Assembly: GCF_037975245.1 (NCBI RefSeq)
Contig: NC_092567.1
Coordinates: 12,786,876-12,850,875, forward strand
Direction: 5' to 3'
Source: Apostichopus japonicus
Taxonomy: Eukaryota > Echinodermata > Holothuroidea > Aspidochirotida > Stichopodidae
DNA length: 64,000 bases
Shown here piece after piece: positions 1-12,216 of the stretch; the first letter of the stretch is position 1, and each line of letters opens with the position of its first letter. The position numbers and the translations under genes were made by a program. Under the pieces are notes generated by a model. It was given only the letters and a program-made list of their open reading frames with translations. It was not told the origin of the DNA and did not search any database.

Positions 1-600
1 TAGTTAATGATCATGTGACTGTCTGATAATTATGTATGAAGTGATTAAAGTCTTGTGACTCTGTTTCGTTAGGCAATTCATTTACTGAGACTAAAGGTTA
101 GCTTCATAAACACAGAACTTGTCATTCATTGACTAACAAAAGTCAGTATAAATGAAACTTAAAGGTTAACACTTGACTTAAAATAGAATATCAGAAAATG
201 TGCAACTCACTGCAAAACAAATTTGCTAAACTATTTGTTCCTGTTCATGTGATAAGAAGCAGAACATGTGGCTATATAAAGGTTAAGTGAGAAAGTCACC
301 TTGTACCAACCAACACCCATGTCAAAATGGATAGCATGTCTGAGGTTTAATAGTAACTTGTAACATCTTTCAACATTAGATACTCTTAAACACTGGAAAC
401 ACAACTTTGATTGTGACATTAATGTCACAAGGGACGTTAACATACCGAGAGATTTACACTTTTCAAAACAAAAACAGCAATTAGTTTAACTACCACAGTT
501 GTGTAACAGATTATCTGGCATATTTAATCCAACAAATTCAGAAACATTCCCTATCTTCAAACAAGGAGCAAAGTAATAAATCATTAGTTTTAATGATTTC
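1..600. other. no recognisable feature
   Basis: AT-rich sequence without a convincing open frame, tandem repeat or transposon end. It may be intron of the gene to which the candidate exon at about 628-818 belongs, but nothing seen here proves that. Confidence 0.4.
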
Positions 601-627
601 CAACTCATTTTGCTGAAAGGCTTTTAG

Positions 628-818
628 GTAGGGATTTGAGTAATCAGAATAACTTGTCACTACAAGCTTCTTCCTTAAACAAGTCTTCAATGCTTCAGGA
701 ATTAAACAAACCTCAGGAGTCTGTGGTTGAGAAGATCTATGCTTTTCTTGAGAACATTGATGTTGTAATCAGCGGTATGCATATTAGCAGACCTGTCCAA
801 AGCATCGTTGAGAAACTT
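628..818 (+). CDS. possible isolated internal coding exon, unknown protein
   Basis: An open segment of about 63 codons lies between an acceptor-like pyrimidine-plus-TTTTAG at 621-627 and a weaker CAG/GTTAAT donor at 818/819. The reading begins in mid-codon and has no ATG near its start, so it would be an internal exon. The translation is polar and helix-like (it includes KPQESVVEKIYAFLENID, then ISRPVQSIVEKLQ) and has the balanced composition of real protein rather than AT-rich noise. If the donor is not used, the frame stops two codons later at TAA. I do not recognise the family and found no partner exon on either side. Confidence 0.35.
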
Positions 819-830
819 CAGGTTAATTAA

Positions 831-3800
831 CTTCATCAGCTCCTGTAAGAATTAGATAATTCAATTAAGAAATGCAAAGAAACTGTATATATTGTATGCA
901 AATGACATGATCAAACGACAGCAGATATGTCAAAATATGTTGCCATAGTGACCCTCTTGGTAGTATTTATCAATGCCAACCTGGTACATCCCTTCATGAA
1001 AGCTTGCATGCATACCCTATTAACAACAAATGTAGAGTAAACTGTACAGTATGTCAGCAGGTTAAAATGATATTACTGTTCTCACAGTCTCATCATGATG
1101 TCAGCCTGATATGATATATATTGTTTTAATAATCAACAAATATTTCTTTTGAGAACCTACACCATGGATGTTTGGATTTGCCATTATTGCTATTATATTA
1201 TCAGATTATTAATGAGATCAGACTGGCCATATTATTCAGCCATCCATGTTGCTTGATTTCAGTCTTATATTTGGCTCAATGTAGCAGTTTTATCCTTGGA
1301 ACTTAATCTTTGGTCCAAATCCTGTTCAAAGTTTGTTTCATTCTTTTTCAGAATTTAGAAACTCTTCAATACTAATTGCTTGGATTCCCCATACTAAGAT
1401 CTATCACACTTTTCTATATATATAGTTATAGTTACATTGTAGATGGTATTTTAAAGTACACTTGACTTACCCTGTGGCTAATACCATCTTCTTTTCTGAC
1501 CAGATCTGATGGTATACATTCTGTGATGACTCTAGGATGGAACTAAACAGAAAATAGACACATACTACATCTTCTTCTTTTTTTAACGAAATTGCATACA
1601 TAGTTAAAAACTGCAAAACAGAAGAGGTCAAAACAAGCAGAGAAGAAATTTGAGTACATCTCACACAATACAAGTTAATGAGTAATATTGAGTATGTTGC
1701 TCCTTAATTTCATTTAAGTCACATACAGATCCATCAAATTTTTAACACCTGTGCAGAACAATCAACAACACTCAGTCACATGTGCCTGAACTCTAGCCTA
1801 CTGTACATAAGAATTACAATAATAATAACTTTTATTACCTGGGCCGTATGGCTAATTTACCAGCTACAGTAGTTGGACCTTCATTGTGCTACAAGATACT
1901 TATGATAACATTTGTAAGGAGCACTGCTCTAGTCACTTTATGTGATGAAACACAATCAATTGTTCTAAAGTAATTCCCTTACACATATCAAAGCTATCAG
2001 AGGGCAGTAGGTTAGCTCAGCTAAGTTCTAAACTAAAAGTGGTCTAAAGAAATTTAGTTTCAATCATCAATTGAAAAGTTCACTGATATGATTCAATGTA
2101 TGACAATATACCAATGTCTCATTCGTTAATTTAAAATAGCTGTTTTGGTTTCAGTTAATGTATGAGGATGTTTGTATCTTCATTGCAAGAATCAGCTTCA
2201 TTTAGCATTCTCAAATGGATAAGCTATGAACGAGTTATTCACTTATTCTTCGTTCAATATTTTCACAAGACTAGATTCTATCACATTAAGCTATTATTTC
2301 ATTCTATATTTTATTGATTTATTTTTATATTTAACACATTGTGAAACAGATAATATCGCACATAACCATAAAACCTGACTCACCCCAAGAGCTCTTGACA
2401 GACAACTGAGAACAAATGAAGATATGAAAGATGTTACAATTTACTTTCTTAAAGACAACTTTTAGACATTAATGTAGTAACCCTACCACACAACGGTAGA
2501 TTTCAAGTATTCTGGCATGGCACCTTTTCCCAATGTCCCACCTTTCTTTCCTCTCTCCCTGCATGCCCCCTGAACCCTTTAAATTGTAATGACATAAACT
2601 GTGGTAAGTAACCCATTTCCATTAGCCTTAGGCTGCCAACATTTATTTGTATGGAGTTGAGGGCCCATAGGCAACTGCATGTATGAATGGACATATTCTC
2701 CAATACCAAGCCTTTCTTCATACCCTGCTGTAATTCCTGTCATTTTTATGTATACCAACATGTACACATACATATAAGGGATCAGTCCACAACGGTAACA
2801 ACACATTCTCTATGTACTTTGCCTTGAATGAAGATGTCTCCAAGCTCAAACTAACAACACTTAGTGCTTTGCATTATGGGAGGTTTTGAAGAGGCCTGCC
2901 AATTTCATAAATATGTTTTGAAGCTAACATGTTAGACTGACCACTAGAGACTAGTACCAGCATTGTGTATATTTCAATTGTTGATCACTCATAACCATGG
3001 CATACATAATTAATACCAGCTTTATGCATTACGTCAGTGTTATTGCTGTCAGATGCTTGACGTACTCATTGATGCTCATCCATAGTTATCACAGGGATAA
3101 TGTGGTGTCACATGAGCCATGGCTTCCTTATACCCTAAGCACTCATTAATTCACACCGTCATGACAACACAAAGCTGCTTATTGTTCACAAACAATGAGC
3201 AAACTTGGCCAAGTCAGCGTATTTACTTTGGCGGTTTTGACAGTCAATAGGGCTGTAGTTTATGTTGCAAATTGCCTAATACAATAAAATAAGCCACTAA
3301 CAAATGTCCGAGATTCAATACTTAACACTTTATAGTTCTTGCAAATCTTCCAAGTTATCAAACCTCACAAATAAAATTTCTTGGTCATTTACCAACAATC
3401 GTGACAATCAGCTACTCAAAAGTCTGATAAAAACAGCACATAAGTATAGCCTTTATAGCCTGGTCCTGTACATAATTAGTCTTATTCAACAAGTGTAACG
3501 TAGCTATGATTGATAAAGTGAATCAGCCTTTGCATCAAAAATATGCCCCCCCAAGAACTTCGGAAAACCCATATTGAAAAACCAAATGTCGAGCAAAACA
3601 ATAATTAAGCTGTGCCACACATGTATGCTAACTACAAAGACCATCGACCGTAAAGTCGATCTTTGCATAACAGTAGAACATCCCTCTAAATGGTGGATAA
3701 ATTTAGTGCCAGCTAACTGCGACACAATTTCTCTGAATAAACAAACTGTGGGGCTTGATTTTCCCATTGACTTAGTGTGTTGCAAGGCTGCCATGTGGTT

Positions 3801-4430
3801 AGAAATGTAAGACAGTATTCGGTGAGAATTTTAGTGCGAGCAACAAGTTGAGCGACAAACACCCGTTAGATTAGACTGCTCCCATTATCTTTTTGTGTTG
3901 TTATGCGATCGGAAGAACTGTCGCATTTTATCTTCATAAGGCTGGACTTTAATAGGTGAGCATATCGTAGGACTCTAGGTTATTTTTTCTCGCCCACGTA
4001 GGTTACAAGCTGGCTAAAAAATAACAAACAGATCCGCCGGAGTGCAAAAATTGCTCTTCACTGTGTGGGAGTTCAGGTTCTGTTCTTCACACATAGGATT
4101 ATGCTAGGGCCTTACGTATCTTAGACTCTGGTTCACACTAAGGTGCATGTGTACAAGAAGTTAGATTGTGATTTCGTTTCAGTTTTGGATACCATTTGAC
4201 TCACTGTTCAACTCACTATTGTGTTCAAATCTGCATAGTAAAAGCTTGACCGCAGCTGTGAATGTAACTGTATAACGTGGAGGGTAGTTTGGAGACAGTG
4301 TGCCCTTAAGTGTGACTCATTATCTGCTTGTGGCCATGCTCATTATAACCGCAGATAAATCCACCGGTCCCCACTCGACAGTTAGATTTGCGAGGCTTCC
4401 CTTAGCAGAGAGTTTTAAGCTGTTTTTCTG
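831..4430. other. intergenic or intronic AT-rich DNA, no gene seen
   Basis: About 3.6 kb without a supportable exon. Open frames here are short, overlap on both strands around 3504-3810 and have no recognisable motif. A small hairpin-like segment lies at about 3640-3668, where ATCGAC and GTCGAT flank CGTAAA. No repeat array or transposon terminus was identified. Confidence 0.4.
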
Positions 4431-5010
4431 TCCTATTCACAAATTCCAGGGATATTCCTAAAATCAGGACAAACTAAAACGAATGACAGCAAATGACCGT
4501 ATGACAATTGACTTTGTACAGGGTTAATTATCCTTTGCGAATGACAGCGAATGACAACGAAGGACGGTGGTGAGAAGAGATAAAATGATTAACATTACAG
4601 AGTTGCTCCATAACTGGTGCAAATGTTCTCCTTTTCCAGTCCCTCTTGCACCCCCCCCCATTAAAAAAAAAAAATTTTTTTCTTCATAGAAATGTCCAAT
4701 ATAAGGACTCTTCCTGAAATTTTTAGCACGGTTTCAAGAGTATAGATTGGTTAGTTTCTAACAAACAATATCGGAAAAATGACTTTAAATTTACTTTTTA
4801 ATATCAGACTAACAATTTCGCTTTAAGGCGCGTTTGTATCTTGTCCGTACTTTACTAGATCTGTAAGCCACGCACTTCGCGTCCACTCAGTTTGCGTGGC
4901 TTTAATATACCCACAAAGTCTGAACTGTGCTATCCGGTTGAAGCAAATGTCTGTGCTGTCATTCACTGTCATTTGTTTTAGTCAACGCAATTTTTTAGTG
5001 TGTACAACAT

Positions 5011-5801
5011 CATGGGCGTCAGCAGGTTTCAGAAAGTGAGGGGGACACTATACTATCTAAGCGGAGCGCCACCATTGGTTGGCGCGTAGCGTACCAGAAA
5101 ATTTTGGGTACATAAGACCCCCTAGATCGCAGGAGACGGCCTTCCTGAGTCGTTTTTAGTTACATCAGAACCAGATCTGTGAGGAGAAATTTTGTCTCAC
5201 AAAACAAAATTCCGACAGAAAGTACTGGTAGAAAGATGCCGTTCTGACACCAAGGGAGACGAATTACACAGCGTCCATCTCAAACGAAATATTTTCGGTA
5301 GTTTGGTATCATATAATATCCTGCATACAGGCAGAATACTGTCTATAGGGCCTAAAATATATGATATTACCTTCCTGGTGGGGTCTTGGCCTTGTTTTCA
5401 AGTTGAAATGCGTCGTTGTTTTCTCTGATTCACAGTGTAGGGCAAGGGGAATTCCATTTTCTGGCGAGAAGGGTGCTTCCACAAAACACTCTAAAACATC
5501 ATTCAAACAACGCACAAACTTTTATCAGAGGTCTCGGACGAAGCGGGGAGGGTGAATATCGGAGGAAGGGGGATAAAGGGCCAAGCACCGTTCTAATTTC
5601 CAGTGCAATTTATTGATAATGATTCTTAAGTTAGATTCTACTTGAATCAGCTCAGCAATTGTGATAGAAAATCGCGCATATGCATGTGATTTTTTTTAAT
5701 AACTGCTCTGAAAAGTGGGTGGGACAAATGATATGATATCCCCTCCACTTTTGAAAGTGGGGGGACATGTCCCCCCCGTCCCCCACCTGTTGACGCCCAT
5801 G
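5011..5801. mobile_element. non-autonomous hAT-like element with 8-bp TSD
   Basis: The ends form 17-bp terminal inverted repeats, CATGGGCGTCAGCAGGT on the left and its complement with one mismatch on the right. Perfect direct repeats TACAACAT flank the element at 5003-5010 and 5802-5809. Eight-base duplications with a CA(G/T)GGGCG-type terminus fit the hAT superfamily. The 791-bp interior has no transposase frame, so it would be mobilised in trans. Near its left end (about 5047-5140) it carries, in reverse, a module of about 100 bp found in four other places in this window (around 11.6, 12.1, 20.5 and 23.3 kb). Repeated GTCATTCGTTTTAGT-like motifs on both sides (near 4480, 4970 and 5845) hint that it landed in an older repeat. 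Confidence 0.85.
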
Positions 5802-6520
5802 TACAACATATTGTCATTCGTTATGTGTAATGCAATTGTCTTTCGTTTTAGTAACACCCCTAAAATCCGTGGACATTATCAGGATACTTTTAATCGGGAG
5901 ACTGCAGATGAATTCCTGGAACTTTCCCTGGATATCGGACATCTGGTCACATAAGAATAGTATTAATAGAAGCCTGATAACCATCGCAGGCTGTACAGTT
6001 TACTTTGTAAAGCTTTCTGTGGTTTCTGAATCAATTTCATGACCCCTCTAAAATGCTTTGCAACCTGAACATTTGGTTTACAACCATTGGTTGCAGACCG
6101 GCATCTCAGTATGTTATTCAAAAAACAGAAGTCAAGAATAATATAGGTCCAAGTCATTTCTAGGCTAAATCTATGCATTTACAATTTGTGTGTACATGTT
6201 AGGTGACTTAGGCTATGTAAAGAATGTAGTAGTAATAGTAATACACCACACAATGCAAAGAGCATCTATTCTTTGCTACTCTCGCACAATTTCTAATCAT
6301 CAACACAATAGCCTAGCCAATGGAATATCAGAATGTGATATTGCAACATAGGTTCCTTTATAAGGAATCAATTCAAAGTTTATATTTCTCCTATGACATT
6401 ATGTTTGGGATACTAAGTGGATGTTTTCACTTGAATTTCTGAATCTATCATAATTATCTGTCTGAGGAATGAGTGGCCAGGCTAAACTAATTGAAGCTAG
6501 GCCTAGTTAAACAAATTTAA

Positions 6521-6800
6521 CAAAGTGGCTATTCTTACGACTGTTCGTAAAAATAATTTCCGATTACGCATGCGCAGTTGCTATTTTTATGACAGGAGTA
6601 CTAGTTTTTACGACCAGGAGTAACAATAATTTCCGGTTAGGGTTAGTGTTAGGGTTAGGATTGGTGTTTAGGGTTAAAGTTAGGGTTACCCCTACTACAT
6701 GCGCAGTTGCTTTATTTACTTTACTGCGCTTGAATTCGCCTTTGTCGTAAGAATAGTTTATAAATAATTGTTATGACTAGTCGTAAGAACAGCCACGGCC
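6521..6800. mobile_element. MITE carrying degenerate telomere-like repeats
   Basis: Inverted ends share GGCTNTTCTTACGAC (left from about 6526, right about 6780-6796). Direct repeats CAAATTTAA flank the element at 6512-6520 and 6801-6809, a target duplication of 8 or 9 bp. This suits hAT or Mutator, and I cannot choose between them. The interior contains two copies of an ATGCGCAGTTGCT motif and, at about 6643-6690, several TTAGGG and near-TTAGGG units. No coding capacity is visible. Confidence 0.75.
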
Positions 6801-6809
6801 CAAATTTAA

Positions 6810-8631
6810 TGCTGTGTAGCCTATGCAAAGAGGTGTCACCTATCGATCAACTGTTATATTTTTTGTATATACCAGTTGTTTGGTTAATTTGTTGCTACGG
6901 TTATGAAGAACAATTTGTGCCAATATTAGATTAGGCCAGAACAATACTAATTACTATAGCCTAGGCCTAGTAGTAGTAGTAGTAGCATGGTGGGCTCATA
7001 ATTGACGCACTTAAGGATTTGATCAACGATGTCTATCAAGGAAAAAACCAAATCACTCAACTGTATGTGTTTTTCATATGTGTAGTTCCTCAGAAATGTT
7101 ATGATCTCAAAATATTTAAGGTTCTGTGCTTATGCACCGTACAATTGAGCAGAATTTGACCACAAAATGTCTGCCGTGTCAAGTTCTTTCATACCCCTAA
7201 ATTGACACATCCTTCGATAAGCTAACTGTACTGTAGGCCTTAGTATACATCCATTGACTTTAGATGCTTCTTGCTATGCTCTGAGCCTCTAAGCTCAGAC
7301 AGGTCAGGTCCCAGAGAGAGGTTTTATCATACTGAGGTATTGTTGGTTACTTTTAGGGTGTAAGATTTCCAAATGCAAAAAAAATGTGCAAAACTGGGGG
7401 GAAGGTGTTAAAAGCTTAAAAAATACCACAATTTGGTCAGCAAATAGCTGAAATGGATTCAAACTCATGAAATATGTAATTCTACTTGACTGCAAAAAGT
7501 TTAGGTGGCCTGCTGTATCGTTGCTAGTAATAATTGAAGATGCGTCAATTATGAAGCTTTTACTATACTAGCCTAACCATACAACACTGGCTAGCCCAGC
7601 AATTTCGCGAAACTACAACCAGTAATATTACATAGGCTAGGCTAGATTAACGTATACATTTCTACCCAATAGCAATATTTTCTGTATTCATGATTATCTA
7701 ACTTATACTCCTGTTAATAACTCTTCCTTTTCATTAGGTTAATAGGAATGAAAGATGCTGACGAAAATTCGTTTTTAGTACCTTAATTCCTGCCACTCAT
7801 AGTAAAATTTCTTGCTAGGAAATTTTAAGTGCATGTTGTCTCTGGTGATTGTTAATTGTCGTTGCTATGTAACTTAAATATAGTTCTTTTCTGATTGGTT
7901 CAACAGCACTTGCACAACCCCCTAACCAAAACAGTGGGATGTGCATGAATTCGGGGAACCCCCCTGCCAAATATGGCAATAGCGTACGTGCAAAACGTGA
8001 ACTGCTGTAATTTGATGCTTCATTTATCGTTTAGATAATGACAATCTTTGAACTTTCATAACCGAGGACAACGCCGTGAGATAACAACTACAAGAGTTTC
8101 ACAACCCTCTATTTACCGACACGTGGACGAAGTGCGCATGATGTCTTTTCAAATACGTACTGTCTGAGGGATCTAGTATCCTGAACCGTGGAACTGCGTG
8201 AAATGCATATTGTCACCGTGAAGTGTGCGGTGATTCTCCCAGAGGTAAGATGTGGTGTGTCCTATTTGCCAATTACTCAGTTGAAAACGAATTTGCGCGG
8301 TAACACTTGTAGGCAAGCTAGAGTATAGCGTAATGAGACAAAGCTTTATTAATAACTCGTGTGGCACACTATTAATGTCACAATTGTACGTAGGCTTAAA
8401 AATAATCAATATCAATTTTCCACACATTGGCCTCATTTAAAAAGGTAAGGCGGGATATGGGATTGGGTGGCTGAACAAGTGCTAAGCCTGTGAATGTTGG
8501 CATACCTTTCAATACCCAGCGGTATAGAGTCAATGTCAGTACCCTACACATGAAGTACACATCACCTGTAGTTCCTTTTATAGAGAGCAACAAAACTTGT
8601 TCTCTCTACTCGCAGTAACCATTTACAATAC
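6810..8631. other. no gene seen; TATA-like motif on minus strand
   Basis: No confident exon or repeat structure. On the minus strand a good TATA-box match, CTATAAAAG, lies at about 8577-8585, followed downstream by short open frames (about 8593-8396 and 8436-8173). I cannot link these into a gene, so the promoter reading is only a possibility. Confidence 0.25.
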
Positions 8632-8700
8632 CAGTGGCGGATCTAGGATTTCTCCGAAGAGGTACCCGGCCGGGAGACAAATATTGGTAGAAATTTAGGC
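8632..8700. mobile_element. solo hAT-like terminus
   Basis: The sequence CAGTGGCGGATCTAGG at 8632 matches the ends of the complete elements elsewhere in this window (compare 23247 and 56462). I found no matching inverted end or target duplication nearby, so this is either a truncated element or one whose other end has decayed. Confidence 0.45.
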
Positions 8701-9500
8701 CACCTACCGAAATTTCTTCAGCAACGTACGTAAAGGCCCAAACAGTGCATAAGAACATCGATACGTTGGTACTGAAGGTAAGACATGCCCGTGAAGCGTA
8801 TTAACAATTTTCACTATGTGGCCTTCAATTGTTTGGGCCAAATTCAGTATTTGCATCTAATATTTGGTAGCAAACAACAAACAGAAGAAGGATCCACCGA
8901 AGCCTCCCGTGAACCTTCCCTGGATCAGCCAAGTTGGTGTATTTATAACGTACAGTTCCTTGCAGGCCATAGCAATGTTTGCGTATTAAAATGCCATAGT
9001 AAGGAAAAGAAGCAAATTTGAGTAAAAGCGGTTGCGATGTGCAACGCTTTGCCAGACCTATAATTGTAATAGGATAGTACACTTCACGGACTCATTATTC
9101 AAAAGGTGCCAGCCATATTATTGCGGCAAGTTATAACGTTGTTCTTCCAGCAGACGTGTAGGCCTATTATAATAATTTGTGAAATAACTTCTGATATAGT
9201 AAGTCCCCTATATGCACAATATTTTCATATTTTGATATGTTTGTTGGCTTATTTATATCGGTAAAGTTTACGGGTAGGCTATATCCCACAACTTTGTTAC
9301 AATAACCTGTGGATTGTTTCCATTCTTGTATAAGTCAATATACTGATGAAAAAGTTATAATTTGGAGTCAATCTCTTCTCAAAGTCTTATAATATAGGCC
9401 TATTTGTTAGAAATATACGGATAAAAATATGACTCAAAATATAGAACGTTAGATCACATCGACCAATACTGTCACCATTTGCGAATAAAATCCGATTTCA

Positions 9501-9520
9501 ACGCCGATACGTATCGGCGT
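9501..9520. repeat. perfect 20-bp palindrome
   Basis: ACGCCGATACGTATCGGCGT reads identically on both strands with no spacer. It sits alone in AT-rich DNA and is not part of any transposon end recognised here. It could be a symmetric protein-binding site or a chance event; nothing around it decides. Confidence 0.6.
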
Positions 9521-10049
9521 AGAGTTTGCAGGAGCTACCCGCCTAATATCTGTACGAGCTATAAGTATCAGTCAGAACGGATAGTGGCATAAACTATCCT
9601 ATATCGGGTGTACAGCTATACCTGCCTGCATGGATGATCTTTTACTTATGATGTAGGTTATGCATGATTACTGTTAAAAGTTATTTCACGTTGCAGTGTG
9701 TGATTCCTCCAACAGACGTGCATCATATAATTATGTAATATTTAAACATTCACGATGTTGTGTCTATACCATCATTCCTGATGAAAATAACTCGTTAATG
9801 ATTTTCAAAACTTCATCGATGTAACACACTCGATTTTGACAAATGAATTCAGTGTGCTTTAGATAGCAAGGAATTAATGCTTAATTCATTTCTATGTACG
9901 ATTAACATTCATTGACTTGTCTGTGAACAATTTCTACATTGAAAAATTCGATTTTCTCATCGACCTCGTGTATACATAGACCTGAATGGTAAATCCAAAT
10001 TAATTAGTTGGCATTCTACTACTGTAACTCCAATGGTTCCAATCACAAC

Positions 10050-10272
10050 CAGAGGCGTCGGTAGCCAGGTCGAGCCCGGGACGATAATTGTTGTCATCCC
10101 CGGTTTTGTACGCTTCATGGTTCCTGAAGTAGACCTATATTATGAAAATGAGAAATATTATGTTTTATGTTATCCGATATTTTCCCAATCTCCTGAGACC
10201 CAAATTGGCCCCGGCTGTACTCCCTGTGAGCACCCCCCCCCCCTCCCCGACACACACCCTTCGTCAGGCCTG
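10050..10272. mobile_element. short hAT-like MITE
   Basis: The left end is CAGAGGCGTCGGTAGCC. The right end (complement CAGGCCTGACGAAGGG) is only loosely similar. Flanking octamers are ATCACAAC (10042-10049) and ATCACAAG (10273-10280), a duplication with one mismatch. The interior has a poly-C tract near 10231-10243, as in other members here. It is non-coding. Confidence 0.55.
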
Positions 10273-10497
10273 ATCACAAGACTTGGAGCATATTTTGGTT
10301 AAAATATTTGTATTCAGTGATCATGTAACGTATTCTGTATAGTATATATATATAGTATATATCTTTATTTATTTTATAAGCCTTTATGATATTCTCAGTC
10401 AAGTTGTAAAATTACTTACATGGTGAATGTAATCAGAAGTGGTTGAAGGTCAGGCGCGTATCCAGGGGGGCGTTGGGGGCGCAAGCCCCCCGGGTAA

Positions 10498-10660
10498 GAA
10501 AAAGAGGAGAGAAAAAAAAGAGAAGAAAAAAGGGAAAAAGAGGGGGGGAAGAGGAGGAAGGAGAGGAAGGAAGGAAAAAGAAAAAGAAGAAGGAGAGAAA
10601 AAGGAGAAAAGGAGGGAGTAAAAGAAAAACGCCTAGACACAGGGAAGATAAAGAGGAACA
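10498..10660 (+). repeat. polypurine (A/G) tract
   Basis: About 160 bases almost without pyrimidines on the plus strand. Low-complexity sequence of this kind gives spurious Lys/Glu/Arg-rich frames; I do not treat it as coding. Confidence 0.9.
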
Positions 10661-10801
10661 GTCATAATTACAGCTCTGATCCCTATTATATACACAGGGT
10701 AGCCAGTGACGGATCGAGGATTTCGGAAGGGGCGTGCGCCTCAGCTTACCCCTTACACCGACAACTCCATTTGTGACGATTCCAATTTTCCTATCTCACT
10801 A

Positions 10802-10803
<2 letters not shown>

Positions 10804-10869
<66 letters not shown>

Positions 10870-10902
10870 CTATATATATATATATATATAAATATATATA
10901 GG

Positions 10903-10941
<39 letters not shown>

Positions 10942-10945
10942 TATA
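10804..10945. repeat. (TA)n microsatellite
   Basis: Roughly 140 bp of alternating TA with a few interruptions (such as AGGCCTATA near 10900). Being self-complementary it could extrude as a cruciform. Confidence 0.95.
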
Positions 10946-12216
10946 TATAGTATATCATGACGCGTGTGTGTGTATGGACGCCTTAAAAAAATTGTAGAAA
11001 TTGTGCTATTTAACCAACTGTGGCTGGTCTTGAACTCGACCGAGTCGTCGAGGAACATGACTTCGGTATTAGCCCAGGATCTATATGCTCACTGCACTAG
11101 ACATATGTCTTTCGATGCAACACTGCCATGCAGAATTAAAATGTTATACAACGCGAACTGAATGCTAATTGTTACCCCACCCCTAGTACCGTAACTCATA
11201 CAATGAATCTAAAAATAAATTCCGCATGGGATTTGAGAATTGAGCACATTCCATGTGAATATCATGTAGTGGATCCAAAAGCGTATCATTTCCGGCGAGG
11301 GGGGGGGGGGATGAACGCACCCATCAATTTTTGAGATTGTTCCCATCTGCATGAAAACGCGCGCCCCACAACCTACGCCCACCCCTCTAATCGCTTCCCG
11401 ATGAGTTACAAAACCAGACCGATCGTTTACAAAAGTCTACTTGGATTATTTTTTTCCCTGATTTTTTTTCTGCAGGCGCCCATGCATTTCCCCAAACTAA
11501 ATTTCTAAGCCACGAGATCTAAAACTTAAGGAGGCATGGGAGCATCATTGAGTCTGGGAAATATTGTTTCCGGTGATCTGGGTGGAGTATTTGCCAAAAA
11601 CTTCTTGTACGCTACGCGCGAACCCATGGTCGCGCTGCGCTTAGATAGTATCAGAGAACAGACACGCACCCCACCATTATCCAAGACTGATCTGCGCCCT
11701 TGCACCAATATGTTAACTGTATCTGAATTTTCGAAATTTCCCGGACAAACATTTCTAAACGTGGAGGTTTTTCTGTATTGGCTGTCCATAGATGAAATTT
11801 TGTGCAACATTATGGGTATGATTACAAGTGAATTGATTACACGAGAAATGTGAATTTTCAAATTCTGAACGAATAATGGGCTTAAATCCTTGAAAAGTGG
11901 GCCGCGACGTAGAATCACCTACAAAAGCAATGATCCACAGGAGATGCGATAAGGTCGAACATGATGTGTGACTGGTGACAATCTTCAAAAAGGTAACGGA
12001 TGGAGAGAACAAAATATTGTGAAAATACTTGGCTACTTAGACAATAATGAACATCTAGTTGGTCATTTTCAAGCCCGAGAAGTGCCATTTCCGGTGATCG
12101 GGGGGGGGGGGGTGTCAAAACTAGAAATTATCTTGTACGCTGCGCGCCAACCGATGGTGGCGCTCCGCTTAGATAGTAATTCGCGCCCGGGTTAGAAAAT
12201 CCTGGATACGCGCCTG

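Larger units (their letters stand above)
10451..12216. mobile_element. composite hAT-like element, 1.77 kb
   Basis: Perfect 16-bp inverted ends: CAGGCGCGTATCCAGG at 10451-10466 and its complement at 12201-12216. A 7-bp direct repeat TGAAGGT (10444-10450 and 12215-12221) overlaps the right end by two bases, so the exact duplication is uncertain. The interior is a patchwork: a purine-only tract (10498-10660), another hAT-like end CAGTGACGGATC at 10704, a long TA microsatellite (10804-10945), poly-G tracts and two direct copies of the shared module (about 11531-11655 and 12074-12177). No transposase is visible. It may be several insertions rather than one. Confidence 0.6.

Noticed and set aside
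3504-3810. Overlapping frames on opposite strands
   Set aside because: Neither has a recognised motif or splice context; overlap on both strands points to chance openness.
10416-10667. Lys/Glu/Arg-rich and Phe/Ser/Leu-rich frames
   Set aside because: Both come from the polypurine tract and its complement inside a transposon.
10706-11058. Tyr-Ile repeat frames
   Set aside because: Products of the TA microsatellite.
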